A stretch of 64,000 bases of DNA from contig JAZBRS010000049.1 in assembly GCA_037176725.1 (NCBI GenBank), forward strand, positions 37,440,001-37,504,000, written 5' to 3'. The position numbers and the translations under genes are program-made. Below, piece after piece: positions 13,103 through 25,811 of the stretch. The notes under the pieces were generated by a model, which worked only from the letters and a program-made list of their open reading frames with translations, did not search any database and was not told where the DNA came from. Source of the stretch: Posidonia oceanica. Its lineage: Eukaryota > Streptophyta > Magnoliopsida > Alismatales > Posidoniaceae. Within the stretch, counting starts at the first letter, position 1. Each line of letters begins with the position of its first letter.

Positions 13103-13113
13103 TGGCGACTCTG
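13103..13113 (+). other. tRNA-Arg-like primer-binding motif inside the LTR
   Basis: TGGCGACTCTG is the primer-binding-site start used by Ogre-type elements (complement of a tRNA-Arg 3' end). Here it lies about 120 bp before the LTR terminus defined by the TSD. The second LTR has TGGTAGCGACTCTG at the same place (53697-53710, minus strand). Confidence 0.5.
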
Positions 13114-14104
13114 AATTGTCTTATCTTCTTCTTTTCTTATCTTTTCTCCTCTGTTTTAAGTATTTTCGAGTTGAGCCCTCCTCCTCGGACTTAACCGCTA
13201 ATAGTAAGCCTGATTCTGATTGGGATTACTACAGTATCCTTACTAACTCAGCTCGAAGGTCGTTGTGGCTTCTTGATCCACTCGTAGAACGAATTTCCTG
13301 CTTTCTGCGATTTGACTTCCCCGCTGTGGATCTTTTTTGAAACTCTACATCTGTGGCAAAAAGATCACAGAGTCCATTCCACCTAGTTGTAACATTAAAC
13401 ATCAATATATATGTTAATTCCTATATATACAACAATAAACATAACTTTAATTTAGTATAAATATTAATTACCTCTCTTGTGTACACCAATGTGGAGGAAA
13501 TGCCTTGGCTGCCTGATAATCATCGTGAGGGTCAGGGCATTTTGCCAATGCAAGTGTCCTTGCCCTATAGTAAATATCGTTCATCCTTTTCTTAATTAAT
13601 TTTGTAAAAGGAACACGATAATCTTCCTTAGTGTATCCAGGTGAAAGCGTAAACTTACTCTATAAAAATCCAACATCATTGTTAATTTAATATACTAATT
13701 ACTTACACTAAAGATAAAGATAAGGATTACTTATTACCAATAGTGCATCAAACATTCTTTCTTTCTCATCTGAATGCAAATGCGACCACCGGTACTCAAT
13801 GGTTGATGCATAAGATCTAAAAATTCTTGTGATCTCGGATGAGATCCTGTTACTCCTCTTGAAGTTACAGCATTTAAATCAAGTTAAGTACAGAAAATAA
13901 GTACAATGTTGACTAACACCAAATTAAAAAGAAAAATAACTTACCCGTCCGACTCAAGCTCTAGAAGAGGTCGTGGTCCTTGAGAAGCTTGAGCATATCC
14001 TCGTCCTTGTTGTTGTTCTTATTAATTATCATTAAAATTACGCATATATCAGTAAGTATATTTAATATCAAGACTAAAAACTACAAATTCATAATATTAT
14101 TTAC

Positions 14105-14885
14105 CTGCTGTTGCTGGAGGTGTAGGCAACTCAGGCTGGACCTAACGTGCAGCACTACTCTATGGAGTAGTACTATGCCCCACAGGAGGGGAGGTGGGAG
14201 CCTCAACATAAGTGGTCTGAGGTAGTGGTATACCATGTGTATGTATGTGCTCAATCAACTGAGCCGTGGTAAAAGCACTAGGATCGATCTCTCGATTCTC
14301 CGATGAACCACGTCCACCGGATCCACTAGAGCGTTGACCACCTCTACCAAATCCGGTCATCTAATACCGTAAACAATACATTAAAATAGTCATGTAAGAT
14401 TCATCCAATTTGCTGAATAAATAAGGAATCAATATGAAAATCATATCTGAATTTAAACAAGTTACTTGATTGTACTTACAAGCACAATAACGACGATGAT
14501 GCTGAGAAAGAAAGCCATGATGAACCTGAATTTAAACTAAGTGGTTAGTTTTCTATATCATCTTAATTGGTTGGTATGTATTAAAATTCAGAAACAAAAA
14601 TATATTCAAAAAACATATCGATATATCACTATCAGTATATATCTATAGAATGCAAGTGCATAAGGAATTTACAAAGCAATATAAAAAAGGTATATACCAA
14701 AATGACAAAAAAATCTCCTTAGTCTTCGTCACTATAGTCAACACTCTCTTCTTGTTCATTTTCTTCATCATCTTCACATTCATCTTCTACAAATGTTCCT
14801 TCTTCATCCTCAGTTTGCCACAACACTGAATTTGGTGGAATTATAGAGACTTGATCAAGAGCATGGTCTACAACTATCAGTTGAT
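14105..14885 (-). repeat. Copy 1 of duplicated TNPD-end/TNPA-start segment
   Basis: This segment contains TNPA exon 1 and the acidic C-terminal TNPD exon (EDEEGTFVEDECEDDEENEQ, at 14719-14870). It is near-identical to 16559-17165. The copies diverge after CATGGTCTACAACTATC. Copy 1 holds the TNPA exon that joins the downstream TNPA exons. Confidence 0.85.
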
Positions 14886-16558
14886 TCATATAAATAGAGG
14901 AGAGGAGTTGGAGTACTGCATGTTTGTTACAGCAGTACACCTTTCATCAGTTTTCTGTTATGGGTTCGTTTTCTTTTCACATAGCAGTCAGCATTCCAAC
15001 AATCTAACTATGTGTTTTCTTCCATCAATAAGTTGTCTTCAGGCAGAACTTCACCGAAGCACAGCCTTTTGATTCATAGTTTGTTTGAATTCATTTTCTT
15101 TTCTTTTTTAATCTAGGTATGAAACTACATGATTTACACTATTGTATTCGAATTTGCATTGGACGTATTCTTTTTAAACTCGGATCTTAGGCAAATTTCA
15201 GATTGAGATGCCATTTGGACATGTTGATAAATGAGCTGCAAAAAACTAAACTTACCCACACTATTGACTAAAGTATTTTGATTTCATATACTTCATCAGG
15301 GTTCCAGTTTTCGAGTCACTAAAAAACTACTGAGAAATAGTTAACTCACCTGACCGGTGATGTTCCACTTGGAAGCTTGAATTCCCTTCTTTTTTTTTTT
15401 TTTTTGAGAAGTGGATACCCAGTAATGGGCTCTAAATTTAATTAGAGGCAAACATTCGAGTACAAGAGGTTAGAGACATAGGAAGGACCACAGAGGTCAA
15501 AGATACAGGAGGACCATAGTCAGTAAAAAACATGGAAAATCTATATCTCAGGTTGTAACATGCCAAGGACTGAGCGATAGCATCCCCCTCTCGATGGGTG
15601 AATTGATAAAGGAGTGACTCGAATTGCTTTTCTATACATTTACAATCTAGGATTAGATCATATATGCTCTTAGAATAATTGTAAATGCAGTCCCATAATG
15701 ATTAACTTCCATCCATTGTCCAATGCCATCTGCATACCAAGAAGAAAAACTTTTTCTTCCACAACAAGAGGAGGATCAGGTGGGTTAAAAGTGGTCATAG
15801 AGTAAAGATTGCAGCCCAGACGATCCCTGACAACGATTCCAAAGGAGCAACCATCCTTACTGATGGCAACATCAGTATGGATTGGAGAGTATTGATGGAA
15901 TTCCTTCAAAAAAAAACTGAAGCGTCCATTTTTATTGAACCAAATTCTACAACAAACTCACAGTATAAAGTGATTTCAAGGACAGGCATGTGTGGGTTTT
16001 ACAGAATAGCGGTGATCATGTGTTAAAAGATCTAACCTGCCCTCAGAAACCTTTTGTCTGTTTAGTCGAAGGTAAGTGACATGACATTCGACGTTGTATT
16101 CGTTGTTTTTGCCGTAGTTTCGTATTTGTACATACGTTGATGCCATTGCCAGGTTAAAAGAATGGCTTCCTCGTTCTTGCTTTTCACTTTAGTTTGTTTG
16201 TTAAGCTCATTGCTCATGCTTGGTAGATAGAAACTTATGGCAAATTGGATTAAATTAATAATGAATAACGAGGATGATATAGCAATTAAGATCACTACAT
16301 GATTTATGCGATTCGAATAATCAACAATTAATAATGAGGACGACAAACATCCCAAATGTGAAATAGGAAGATAGTTGAGGTTTATATTAGACTAAGTTTG
16401 AGATATAAAAATTGTCCAAAGAAATATATCCAAAAAAAAGAGTCTAGAGAAGTCAATTGAAATGTCTATGTGGCTTGTACCAATTACAAATAATACAATG
16501 TTTATACTAGAACCACAATGTAGGAAGGGAATGTAACGTTTAACGTAGAACCACAAAA
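14886..16558. other. Inserted segment between the duplicated copies
   Basis: About 1.7 kb with no transposase sequence. It holds an RNase H-like fragment on the minus strand (15670-15909) and otherwise AT-rich DNA with no gene I can support. It separates the two copies of the TNPD/TNPA junction. Confidence 0.5.
15670..15909 (-). pseudogene. RNase H-like fragment (LINE-derived RVT_3 type)
   Basis: The minus strand reads HTDVAISKDGCSFGIVVRDR, then LGCNLYSMTTF, then PPLVVEEKVFLLGMQMALDNGW. This is the start of the plant RNase H-like domain (usual pattern N-x-DGA, GxGxVxRD, E-x-AL--L-A). The first catalytic Asp of the usual NxDGA motif survives only partly, and the frame ends soon after. It is a fragment, either of a LINE or of a host RNase H-like gene, caught in the CACTA element. 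Confidence 0.55.
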
Positions 16559-17165
16559 TGTGTAGGCAACTCAGGCTGGACCTGATGTGCAGCACTACTC
16601 TGTGGAGTAGTACTATGCCTAATCACAAGAGGGGAGGTGGGAGCCTCAACATAAGTGGTCTGAGGTAGTGGTATACCATGTGTATGTATGTGCTCAATCA
16701 ACTGAGCCGTGGTAAAAGCACTAGGATCGATCTCTCGATTCTCCGATGAACCACGTCCACCAGATCCACTAGAGCGTTGACCACCTCTACCAAATCCGGT
16801 CATCTAATACCGTAAACAATACATTAAAATAGTCATGTAAGATTCATCCAATTTGCTAAATAAATAAGGAATCAATATGAAAATCATATCTGAATTTAAA
16901 CAAGTTACTTGATTTTACTTACAAGTATATATCTATAGAATGCAAGTGCATAAGGAGTTTACAAAGCAATATAAAAAAGGTATATACCAAAATGACAAAA
17001 AAATCTCCTTAGTCTTCGTCACTATAGTCAACACTCTCTTCTTGTTCATTTTCTTCATCATCTTCACATTCATCTTCTACAAATGTTCCTTCTTCATCCT
17101 CAGTTTGCCACAACACTGAATTTGGTGGAATTATAGAGACTTGACCCAAGAGCATGGTCTACAAC
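16559..17165 (-). repeat. Copy 2 of duplicated TNPD-end/TNPA-start segment
   Basis: Near-identical to 14105-14885. This copy is contiguous with the TNPD gene to its right. Its TNPA exon 1 (16540-16803) retains CAG where copy 1 has TAG, but has no downstream TNPA exons next to it. It lacks the roughly 75-bp 14481-14560 part of copy 1. Confidence 0.85.
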
Positions 17166-20100
17166 TATCGGTTGTAGAGGCTCGTAATCAGGTTGATACA
17201 ACTCTTCAAACTCGTTAATTGTAGCTTCACCGGCCATAGCAATGTAGGCACGTGCTTTGATCTTCATCACAGTAAAAACTTCATCTTTCTTCCTCTTTCT
17301 TGAAACTTAAGGTACATAACAGACTTGATCAACTTGTGAAGTTAACACAAATGGCTCAAATCTCCTCAAGTACTTAGTTGGTATAACGTCTACAATATCA
17401 TGCCTGAAGTCATGTGTGACTCCCTCCTTAGGGTCATGCCAATCACAAAGAAACAATATCACTTTATTTGCATCGGAATATTCCAACTCGATGATCTCTT
17501 TTAAGATACCATAATAGTCAATATGGTTTTCTCCATAACATGATCCGTTCACCATAACCCCTGAATTTTGAGTAGTCAATCCCCCAGCATATTCTTGTGT
17601 GTGAAATCGATACCCATTTGCAAAGCATGCTCCATACGACTTTACTTGGAAAATCGGACCATAAGCCAAATCATTTAAGAGAGTTTGCTTAGGACTAGGA
17701 TCAAGTTGGTTTACATGACTTCTAAACCACTCAGGAAATGTCTTCCTGAATAAGTCCAAGATATCATCATCTTTTAGACTAGGACGGTCGACCATTAATT
17801 GTTCTCTGAATTGCCTGCAATTGAAAATTTATAACATAGTAAGATAATACATTATTTAATTTTATTGAATGGACATATCGAGAAAGATAGCGATAAATAC
17901 TCAACAAATGGTTCGACTTCATCACAATTGTCAAGAACATATAACTCTGCAGCATCTTTCTCGCTCCGAGTTAGTAGACGTTCTTTCGCCTTTCCAAAAG
18001 GACGAGCACTAGAACAAAAGACAGAAAGTATATTCTTTTGTTCGTCAACGACCATATCATCATTCCTCTGTGCTTGATTATGCATTGTGTCAACCTCCGG
18101 TGAGAAATATCTCGAACAAAAAGTGGCTACCTCTTCGTAGATATATTGTGCACTTATTGAACCTTCCACTCTATTCTTATTCCAAACTTTTCGTTTCAAG
18201 AAAAACATGTACCTATTAAAAATGTGGATAAATTAGATAAAAATGCTCGCAATAACAAATGATAGAACAAACTTTCTTTAAAATAGCATATACCATTCGA
18301 AAGGATACATCCATCGATATTGCACTGGTCCACCAACTTTGGCTTCATAAGGCAAGTGGATCATGAGACGTTCCATCGAGTCGAAGAAGGCTGGCGGAAA
18401 TATCTTTTCAAGATTGCACAATATGAGAACAATATTTCCCTCTAAAGTCTCTATGTCTTTCACAGAAAATTTGGAGGAGCAAACCTCTAAATGCAAGGGG
18501 AAGCAGTCTCTCCATAAACACATGACAATCGTGGCTTTTCATTTCCTTGAAAGTGTATTTCCTGAGATCCACAAGTTTTGATATATTTGATGCATATCCG
18601 TCTGAAAATTTCAAGTTGCTTACCCACTCACACACTTCCTTTATCTGATTCTTATCTAGTGTGCACTTTCCCTTGGCCATTACAGTCTTTCCATTGGCAT
18701 GATCTATCAGGTGCAAGTCCTTACGACTACAAAGCAACTTCAAATCTCTACATGCATTCTCTGTGTCCTTTGTCTTGCCCTTGACATCCAATATTGTGTA
18801 GAACACATTGTCAAATACATTCTTCTCGATATGCATGACGTCTAAGTTGTGCCGAATTAAAAGCTTCGACCAATACGGTAACTCCCAGAATATGCTGATT
18901 TTCGTCCAATTGTGAGTATTCCCGAATCCCTCTAATGTTTGTGGACCAACACCATGCCCAAAAATGATCTGCTCAAACTTTGACAATCGACTAAATAATT
19001 ACTCTCCCGACAACCTGGGAGGTGAGTTTGACAATTCGACTATATTCTTCTTGAAAGCTTGTTTCTGTCTTCGATATGGGTGGTCCATGGACAAGAATTG
19101 ACGATGACAGTCAAAGAAACACGGCTTGCGACCATATTGAAGCTGAAATGACTTTGTTTCTTCCATACAATAAGGACAGCTCATCTTTCCATGTGTGCTC
19201 CAACCATACAACATCCCATATGTAGGGAAATCACTTATAGTCCAAAGCAAAGCAACCTTCATGATGAAAGTTTGCCGCTTGCATGCATCGTATGTCTCAA
19301 CCCCAGTGTTCCAAAGCATCTTCAGCTCGTCTATAAGAGGCCTCAAGTACACGTTAATGTGTTTACCAGGATGACTTGGACCAGGAATGAGCAAAGACAA
19401 AAACATGTACGGCCTCTTATTACACATAGAAGGAGGTAGATTGTATGGTGAGATCATGACAGGCCAACACGAATAATCTTTTCCTCTACCATGTGGATTG
19501 AATCCATCACTAGAAAGACCGACAACAACATTACGGCTTTCTATAGCAAATGAAGGGAAGGACTCCTTCAGAACTTGCCAACACTTGGTGTCAGAAGGAT
19601 GCTCCATATCAGTGTCCAGTGTATGATCTGCATGCCATGTCATATCTTTTGCAGTCTCTCTGCAATAGTACAACCTCTTCAGTCTCGGTGCTAAAGGAAA
19701 ATAACGAAGCACCTTCTGAGGTACACGTGTCTTTGAGTCACTTTTGTAACGGGGCTCGTGACATTCTGGACACTCTAATTTGTCTCCGTGTTCCTTGTAA
19801 TACAAGATGTGATGTTTTGAGCAAGCATTAATCTTCACCTCTGCCAATCCCATCTTTCTCATCATCTTCTTCGTCTCGTAGTAGTTCTTCGGCAATTCAT
19901 GGCTCTCTGGCAGCATTTTCTTGATTTTACCTATCATGGCATCAAAACAGCTATCTGTCATGTTGTAGTCGATTTTTAAAGCCAATAACTCAGACACTAC
20001 CGATAACTTTGTGTAATTTTTGCAACCTGGCCACAACGGCTCCTCCGCCTTTCTTAGCAACTCATAAAATTCTTGAGATTCCCCATGTGGCTCTTCATCA

Positions 20101-20450
20101 GTAGACACATCGAAATCAGGACCTGCCACATCCATCACCATGTCCACAATGGGATCCATACTAACAGGAGCAACATTCACATGACAAGGAAATGCCTCTC
20201 CATGTTTAAACCAACACTTGTAGCCTTCCACAAATCCCTTCTTACATAAATCTAATTCCACATCTCTTCTCGATTGTTTTTTCAATAGTGCACATTTTTT
20301 ACAAGGACATATAATCCTTCCATCCCTTTCTACAATACCCGGACCTTGACTATATGCAAAATCCACAAACTCCTGAACCCCATGCAGAAAACTCATACAC
20401 ACTTTTCCATCCACAACTCGTGTATACATCCAATCACGATGACAAGACAT
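17009..20450 (-). pseudogene. CACTA TNPD/tnp2 transposase, broken
   Basis: The N-terminal part (ATG at 20450, 483 aa) has the transposase-associated domain (CHRDWMYTRV, GRIICPCKKCALL) and then the tnp2 domain. The latter shows ADHTLDTDMEHPSD, LSSDGFNPHGRGKDYSCWPV, FLSLLIPGPSHPGKHINVYL, and FPTYGMLYGWSTHGKMSCPY. A TAA at 18999-19001 interrupts the frame, which then continues as LFSRLSKFEQIIFGHG and RHNLDVMHIEKNVFDN, with the conserved D and E of that motif present. A frameshift follows near 18470 within the DUF4218-like part (ILCNLEKIFPPAFFDSMERL, GPVQYRWMYPFEWYM). Later exons are 18208-17900 and about 17820-17300 (DUF4216-like, SYGACFANGYRFHTQEY, ANKVILFLCDWHDP). Another TAA near 17307 precedes the acidic C-terminus. 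The order is typical of plant CACTA transposases. It is inactive as read. Confidence 0.88.
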
Positions 20451-20459
20451 TTCTTTCTA

Positions 20460-22850
20460 CACAATAAAGAAATGATAAGATGTCTAGATAGAAAAAAAAA
20501 TCATGATGTCTAGATAGGAAAAAAAATCATGGTATTTTAAAGTAAATGTTTTAAAAGAACAATAACATTAAATATATTATGGTGTCAAAATCTAAACAGA
20601 CCCTTAGGATCATTCAACTAGTTCTTAACAAGATGAATGGAGAAGCAAAACCACAACTATAACCATAGCAAGAAAAAGTTACTAGCAAAAGTTACCCTTA
20701 GAATCTAAACAAACATTGAGTCATTTCAGTTACTATTTGTAAGATACGTTTGCTCAAAATTTGGAATGTAGACGCAATTCATGAAATGAAGCTACAAGCT
20801 AGTTAATTATTTTTATTGAAAGAATCATGCTAACTAGTTGTTGTTGTTGAACCATATTTAGATGGCAAACATTGGGTATTTGGGTGAATGGAAAGCAAAG
20901 GGTGAGCAAAAAATTTGAAACATTAAAACATCTAGACACTTTGTTTATATCACATAAATGGCATGGTCCAAGATCATTAAAAAAATTAGAATGACTTGTA
21001 AATTTATGAATAAATAAAAACCAAAGATAATCACAAAAGATATCATCTATTCAGCATTTACTCAAAATCATATAGAATTAAGGCTCCAACATAGTCCACA
21101 ATCTACTCCCCCATATTCTCTATTTCACTACCCTCTTTCCTCACCACCTGACTAAACGCCAAGGAAAATATAAGAAAAAAAATTGAAAACACACTAGAAT
21201 ATTTGAAATATATTTCTCCATAATTTGAAATATATTTCCCCATAATTGAACAAACCTTTAAAATTTTTGAGGGACACACCTTCGATATTGTAGGTGTACA
21301 ACTAGAAATTCAGACTTAACTGTTGTATCCCGGCCTTCTTGCTTTGTTTGCACATTAGTCTTCCATCTAACTGACATTACATAATAGATCCACTTGGCTA
21401 TTTAAGAATTTACATAATAGTTTATATTGTTTATTAGCATAATTTTATTCTAGTGCTATTTTATTCTTATTGTTTATTAGCACAATTTGATATTATAATA
21501 AAAGGTTGACAAAAGTATTGTCAATCCTTCAAGGACCCAATAAGATGAGATAAGATGAGAAATTGGGAATTTCTAAAAGAAAAACACCATGCCTATAACA
21601 TGATGAGATGAGAAACTACACCTTTTTTTAATATGGTTGAAGTTGATTAGTGAGATTTAGTTTGATTAGCCCCTTCTTTCCTATATATCTAAGGTATTCC
21701 TAAAACTAGACAGCTAAGAGCTGTCTACTTTTTGGATTAGTGAGTCCTTAGAAACCGATGTCTACATTCATTTTATTACTAGTCTTAGGACACCTAATGA
21801 TTTGGATAGTTATATGGTTTGTGGGCAAAGAAAAGGGTGATGAAATCCCCACCTCATCTTATTTAACTGGTGATGCCCCCTAGTATATGATTTTTACTGT
21901 ATTTTTGGAATGATATGCAATGCTATTGATGAATGCACGCATAAATAAAAACATAACAAATATTTATGATGCATGATCAGGATTGCAAGCATTTAATCGA
22001 ATACAACAACGTAAAAGAAATATATGTGTGTAAATCAGTCTAAAATGACGAATGATGCATGATTAGCATTTTAGGGTACTTTAATTTTGATTATCACTTT
22101 CATTGTCGCATTTGTGATGGTTGTATAAGTTCTATGTAATTTTTAGAAATTAATGCCAATCTCAACGAGTGAGCGACCACACTCCTGATGATAGACATTT
22201 TAATTAGTTCAAGTATGATTTTAATATCTAAATCCTAGTCTTAAATTCTAAATCCTAACCCCTAATAACCCCCAGCTGCACCTGCAAGAAAACACATCCA
22301 CAAAAAAAAAGGAAAACGTGCACCGATGTGAGAGGTGATGAAATCCCCCCACAGTACTCAAAAAACTACATGAAAGGTGATGAAATCCCTTCATGTGGTG
22401 CACACACACACCCGGTGTGCAAAGGACGCATACCTGGCATCTAATATGCGATTTATTATAGTGTGCGCGTGTGCATAGTGCGTCTTAATGTATTATGCAA
22501 TTATTTTTTAATTATCCTACTCTTTGATCTATTATAAAGTAATATAATAATAAGCAAGTACACATATTCAAAAGCATTTAGAAAGAATAATGTCACATTC
22601 ATAATAGTTGGATCAATGCTAGAATAAACTGTTGGAAAAGGGATTGACCCTTTTTATTTAACAAGTTTCATGAAAGTGTTACTCAACAAGTTTAATGTCA
22701 CATTCATAATACATTTAAAAAGAGAACTCGCATACAAATGATGCATGAAAATACAACATCGTTTGTCAATCACTAATTCTCTTTCTTTTTTTACTGTAAG
22801 TTTATGAACTACTACAAAATTTTAAAAAAAAGAGAACTAAGAGAAACAAT
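20460..22850. other. CACTA interior without recognisable gene
   Basis: AT-rich sequence with no open frame of note on either strand. There is a short repeat of GGTGATGAAATCCC around 22330-22390. It would include the upstream region of TNPD, but I see no clear promoter. Confidence 0.4.
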
Positions 22851-22852
22851 AA

Positions 22853-23155
22853 GGGCCCATTTGGATACCCTTATAAATTATGTTATTAAACTGTTACAAT
22901 TATGTCAAAAATTGTATTTTGTAATACTAATTTAAAGTGTTTGGATGATCAAAAGAAACTTTGTTTTATTCCAAAGTTTATGTATAGAATGTGGTTTCTA
23001 AGAAAGAAGTCATACTTCTTTTTTTCTTAAAATTTTATTTTTAGAGTGTTTCTCTCACATTGTGTATATTCCAAAGTTTTCTTAGGTACACAACAATATA
23101 TAATCTATGAATTGAAAACTATAGTCTAAAATCCATGTTTTATCCAAACAGATCC
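22853..23155. mobile_element. Tourist-like MITE, 303 bp, TSD TAA
   Basis: The ends GGGCCCATTTGGATA and TATCCAAACAGATCC form an imperfect terminal inverted repeat. TAA flanks both sides (22850-22852 and 23156-23158), which fits PIF/Harbinger-type MITEs. It has no coding capacity. Confidence 0.7.
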
Positions 23156-24157
23156 TAATGATGTGCCTATACCATGGTGGTGGTGGTGTTTGTGGTTTGA
23201 GGACGAGTTTTTTTTGTTTTTTCCAAACAAATTGGTTCAATAGTTGGAATGCCGGGTTTAACAGTTCACAACTTCACAGTGTTGATCCGAAAAAATCTTC
23301 AATAATGGTTGAACCATCTGGCTTGTTGGTCAGGCCATCCGATTGTCCAGTACACTAGTCTGATTCTGATAATCTTGCATAGTCCCCTACTAGGATATTG
23401 CTCGACTTATCCATAAATTTCAGAATAGCATCTATAATTTTCCCTTTCTACTTATCTGTGGTGTTGGTGGGTCACTTATATGGCTAAGTGGTTTGTGGGC
23501 GTCTTCACTGCTCTGAAAAATGTTTCAGATGGTTGTCTACATGCCTGTTTAAATAGTTCCGCCATCTAAGCTTTCTGTTCATGCACTAAATGACTGTCTC
23601 AATGGATTTACTCTGAATGGTCTTTAATCCATTTAAATGGCCATTTAATTGTAATTTTAACATAATTAAATGGTTTTAAAACATTTGTGCATTTTTTAGT
23701 TATTCCTTTCGACTTTTATTAAAGAAAATGTAGTATAATATGCTGATTTTTGAAAAATTAAATTCAGATTGTTGAGGATATCTTTGATAAATATATGTTT
23801 AGATTTGTTTTGACATGTTTATCTAAAAGTAGTAACCTTTTATGTTTCTAAGTCACTTATTATTGGTCAAACAACATAATATTATTCAAGATGATAAATG
23901 GATATTGTTGTTTGTATGCATGTTATCACTATTTTTAAATTAGGACCCTTTTTCTCCAAACACCCGTTTAAACTCTAAACGTCTGTCTAACATTTAATTG
24001 GTTAGTGAATACAATTGTTTAGAGATTGTTTAGCATTTTTTAATATAATGGGTGTGGTTTTTTGCTTTAGTTAGGTCGAAGATGGGGCAGTGGGTGATTG
24101 ACTTTATATATTCATTTCCACCCCGTGATGTTCTAATTGTTGTTTCTGTTACTGCAG

Positions 24158-24247
24158 GATGAATTCAAGAAAAATGCAGTATCAATGGTTTGGCAGCACT
24201 TCGATCCCTCTTTTGATGCTTATGTAATGGAAAAAGATGAAGTGCAT
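24158..24247 (+). pseudogene. Captured 90-bp exon of unidentified gene
   Basis: It lies between an acceptor (TTTCTGTTACTGCAG) and a donor (GTGAGA). It is open for 30 codons: DEFKKNAVSMVWQHFD, then PSFDAYVMEKDEVH. I do not recognise it. The flanking AT-rich intron-like DNA fits a captured host exon inside the CACTA element. Confidence 0.45.
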
Positions 24248-25811
24248 GTGAGAATATTTCTTTTTGACAATCCTAAATTACCATTAAGGGTTAAAATATA
24301 GATATAGATCTATTTGTAGTTGGTTAGCAATCAATCTGTATATGTTTACTGTTTAAACGTGTGAGCTGACTAGCCATGAAATAGAAACTTAGGTAATTTT
24401 TCATCGTTCCCCCATTGGAGTAATTTCAATCACCTTGTAAGTTGGAGGACTATGATTATATGTTCACTAAATTATTTAACTTTTTCTTGTGTCTATATTT
24501 TCACATGTGAATTTCATTTCACAATCAATTGTTCAAATGTAGAGGTTATGCACATGTAAGAAGGGTTGAGGCGAGCCTAAGGAAGAAGAGAAGAGGCAGT
24601 CAAGGGGCACCGCCTAGCCGGCCGGGACCCTTCTTATGCCTTTTGGGTGTAAGAGGGAGTTAATGCATACCTTGGCTCTTGTGTGGAGGGGTATGTATAG
24701 TTAAGTGGTTGTAGGTAGACTCATGGGTTGGGTCTAACTTGCTTAGTGTGGGCCTGGTTATGGGCCTGTTGATCGGGCAAGGGCCCATGGCCAGGTAGGG
24801 CCCATGTCCAGTTCTCTTGGCAAACTTGAAGAAATGTTATAGATGTAGTTAGTAGAATTCTATTATTGGCTATAATATAGGAACGGGAATTGGATGTCTG
24901 TTATAGAGAATAATCTGGATGTTTGTTATAGCATACACTTGGACTAAAAGCGACAAGCTTCATTTTTAATTTTATAATTTTGTGTAGTGTAAGCTTAAAT
25001 TTACATAAACAAAACAATTCTTTCATTTAATATTCCTTATCTTTCAGTCCTTTTTGTTTCATATGACCATGTATGTAAATACTTTGTGAATGAGTTTATC
25101 CTCGGTGTTATTCTTTTCTTTTTGCAAACATGTTCTTCCTTTAGTTGATATTTTACTCATTTCAATTTATCAGCTCAAGTCCTAACAGATTCATTTTGAC
25201 TATAGCTGCTGCAAGTTTTGTGAATGTGTTATTTCTTAATATTGAAATAGTTATTTTAGGTGGATATATTTCTATAAATATTTGGTTATTTTTATTGGTT
25301 AGTGTATTATTACATATACTTTTGATTGTACTTTCATCATCCGTCTTGTTTCAAGTTTCTTGGCTGAACTATTTGTTTTATTAGGTATCAAAAATATCAG
25401 GAACCTATGCTAAATAGATGAGAAATTTAATTTTAAGTTCTCAACTCAAAAAGATTGGTTATTTTACTCTGTCAAAGCTGCAAAGTTTTCATCCTTTACA
25501 GTTTGTCTATTTGGCATCAAATGTGATATTTTTTTATTTGTTGCAATCAAATTAGTTTTGTAACAAAAAGGGATGTCGCTGGCTAATATTTTTCTATTTG
25601 CACTTTGTGTTGAATTAATCTCTTTAGTTTTTTTCCCTGGACTTGATATTATGGCTTTTAAATATCTTTAAAATAGTATGGATACTAATTTTTCATAGAA
25701 TTGCTCTATGCTAATATTATATTATATGAAACAAAGCTCAATTCTTATCAGTTACATAGTCAAGATTTCTTCTTCTTTTCAATAATTTTGATCTGTTGGT
25801 GCTATTTTCAG

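Larger units (their letters stand above)
7469..13233 (+). mobile_element. Giant solo LTR, 5765 bp, TSD GTATC
   Basis: It starts TGTTGACACCCCATTT at 7469 and ends GGGATTACTACA at 13233, so it has TG...CA termini. GTATC flanks it on both sides (7464-7468 and 13234-13238). The same LTR family occurs in reverse at 53533-58798. From left to right it holds: A-rich then pyrimidine-rich DNA to about 9700, a GC- and CpG-rich block to 10512 ending at a splice-donor-like CTGTAAGC, a TTGCATTTAGGTCC-type degenerate repeat to about 11480, a 30-bp array at 12162-12580, and a conserved block near 12845-12960. The size and the terminal block (GGTGCCTAACACCTTCCCCG) resemble Ogre/Tat gypsy LTRs. The internal region has been lost, as expected after LTR-LTR recombination. 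Confidence 0.9.
4055..14360 (-). pseudogene. CACTA TNPA-like protein (Ptta/En/Spm family), interrupted
   Basis: Eight exons can be followed on the minus strand (boundaries approximate). They are 14360-14105 (MTGFGRGGQRSSGSGGRG..., Gly/Ser-rich start), 14020-13946, 13865-13738 (FRSYASTIEYRWSHLHSDE), 13660-13475 (FTLSPGYTKEDYRVPF), 13385-13244 (WNGLCDLFATDVEFQKRS, then GSRSHNDLRA), 4853-4750 (EWWTASHTSG), 4655-4301 (coiled-coil-like tail MMTTLEESLSAKITTKI) and 4186-4055 (basic end KGKGKQVGRRRK). The W-LC-LF-F-KRS-N and TGGS-like core is typical of plant transposase-24/Ptta proteins. An in-frame TAG at 14160-14162 in exon 1 is CAG in the duplicate copy at 16600-16602. The intron after the fifth exon has absorbed captured fragments and a 5.8-kb solo LTR. 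Confidence 0.75.
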
